A stretch of DNA of 64,000 nt from Mycolicibacterium sarraceniae (lineage in GTDB: Bacteria > Actinomycetota > Actinomycetes > Mycobacteriales > Mycobacteriaceae): the NCBI RefSeq assembly GCF_010731875.1, contig NZ_AP022595.1:1550001-1614000 (forward strand). Reading direction: 5' to 3'. A program made the translations under genes and the position numbers. The notes beneath the pieces were generated by a model. The model saw only the letters and a list, made by a program, of their open reading frames with translations. It was not told the origin of the DNA and ran no database searches. Below, in pieces: positions 63,398-64,000 of this stretch; the stretch's first letter is position 1, and the number at the start of each line of letters is the position of its first letter.

Positions 63398-63715
63398 ATG
63401 GCCGAACGCATCCACGTCGTGCCCGACGAACTGCGCAGGGCGGCTCGCGACCATCAGGACGCCGCCGAGCAGCTGAGCACAGCGCCGTCGCAGCACGCCG
63501 AGATACTGGCCAGCCTCGACTCGCTGGGCCCGATCTTCGGTGAGCTGCGCGATGCCGGCCGCGAGCTGCTGGACCAGCGGCGAGCCTGCTACGAACAGCA
63601 GGCGGCCGCGCACGCCGAACTCGCTGCCAACCTGCGCCACGCCGCCGACGTGTGGGAGCACCAGGACACTTCCGCCGCCGCGGAGTTGGGCCGCGTCACC
63701 GAGGACGGTCTGTGA
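63398..63715 (+). CDS. Type VII secretion-associated small protein (Rv0027-like)
   Basis: 105 residues. A helical EspC/DUF2580-like protein (IHVVPDELRRAARDHQDAAEQL) of the size and shape of ESX substrates (helix-turn-helix hairpin). It starts one base after the preceding stop and its own stop overlaps the next GTG. Confidence 0.82.
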   Translation: MAERIHVVPDELRRAARDHQDAAEQLSTAPSQHAEILASLDSLGPIFGELRDAGRELLDQRRACYEQQAAAHAELAANLRHAADVWEHQDTSAAAELGRVTEDGL

Positions 63716-64000
63716 CCGCACCCGATCCGGAGTTCGACGCCGTTCACCCCAGCGGCCACATTCTGTTCCGCTCGTGCCGCGGCGGATACCTGCACAGCGT
63801 GACGCTGGCCGAACCGGCCATGGACGCCGACGCGACCACGTTGGCCGAAGCGATCCTGCTGACCGCCGACGTGTCCTATCTGAAGGCTTTGACGCAGGTT
63901 CGCGCGGAAATCGTGGCGGCAGGCCACACGCCGTCGGATGACATCGCGGGCAGCCGCGAACTCACGCTCGCAACCGAGTCGCTGGCGCGGCATCGGCTAC
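63712..64000 (+). CDS. DUF2694-type protein, N-terminal part (Rv0028-like)
   Basis: 96 codons from GTG 63712 (overlap GTGA) to the right edge of the window; the stop is not reached. It reads HPSGHILFRSCRGGYLHSV and AILLTADVSYLKALTQVR. Position matches Rv0028, which is about 100 residues long, so nearly the whole gene is present. Confidence 0.82.
   Translation, partial: MTAPDPEFDAVHPSGHILFRSCRGGYLHSVTLAEPAMDADATTLAEAILLTADVSYLKALTQVRAEIVAAGHTPSDDIAGSRELTLATESLARHRL

Overview
The window is a mycobacterial chromosome segment (Mycolicibacterium/Mycobacterium type). Both ends carry conserved mycobacterial gene order. On the left, on the minus strand, are pknA (partial), pbpA, rodA, pstP, fhaB and fhaA, followed by a plus-strand tRNA-Leu(CAG). 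On the right are whiB5 and then the series known in M. tuberculosis as Rv0023 to Rv0028. Between tRNA-Leu and whiB5 (about 7.1-59.5 kb) lies roughly 52 kb of accessory DNA, much of it mobile and much of it decayed.

Accessory block 1 (7.07-26.93 kb) looks like a genomic island. A 32-bp exact direct repeat, continuing imperfectly to about 76 bp and including a transcription-terminator hairpin, sits immediately 3' of the tRNA (7068-7144) and again at 26856-26931. Inside is a defence cluster: a 5-methylcytosine methyltransferase, a PIN-like nuclease, a Vsr-type nicking endonuclease, a small coupled gene with a frame break, a GHKL ATPase of the paraMORC kind, a PD-(D/E)XK protein (DUF4420), a Z1-type superfamily 2 ATPase, and a large protein with an RN-x3-H motif typical of HEPN RNases. 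After an inserted IS21-type element and several small or broken genes, the island ends with an unusual mobile pair: a tyrosine-recombinase-like protein that appears to lack most catalytic residues, overlapping a large DDE transposase-like protein. This pair is bracketed by its own imperfect repeats and preceded by a leader ORF.

Accessory block 2 (26.9-51.2 kb) is a patchwork of insertion sequences and passenger genes. It contains an AbiJ-like HEPN abortive-infection gene, a resolvase gene split by an IS1380-type element, a DUF1905-PIN protein, a terpene-cyclase-like protein, an AcpM-like carrier protein with an FAD oxygenase and TetR regulator, a second IS21-type element, a truncated resolvase, LysR with malate:quinone oxidoreductase, a complete serine recombinase, an IS110-type element, a hotdog thioesterase pair, an IS3-type element, a DUF1023 hydrolase gene broken by two different ISs followed by its lipoprotein partner, and a degraded IS1096-like element. 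Almost every IS transposase carries a frameshift, whereas the housekeeping genes in the same sequence are intact.

Block 3 (51.3-59.5 kb) is metabolic. A TetR regulator with a clear palindromic operator faces a tightly overlapping operon of nitrilase-family amidase, metal-dependent amidohydrolase and APC permease, consistent with uptake and breakdown of an amide or nitrogen compound. Remnants of a thioesterase and an EVE-domain gene follow, then a second TetR regulator facing a KshA-like Rieske oxygenase across another palindrome. From whiB5 onward the conserved order resumes.
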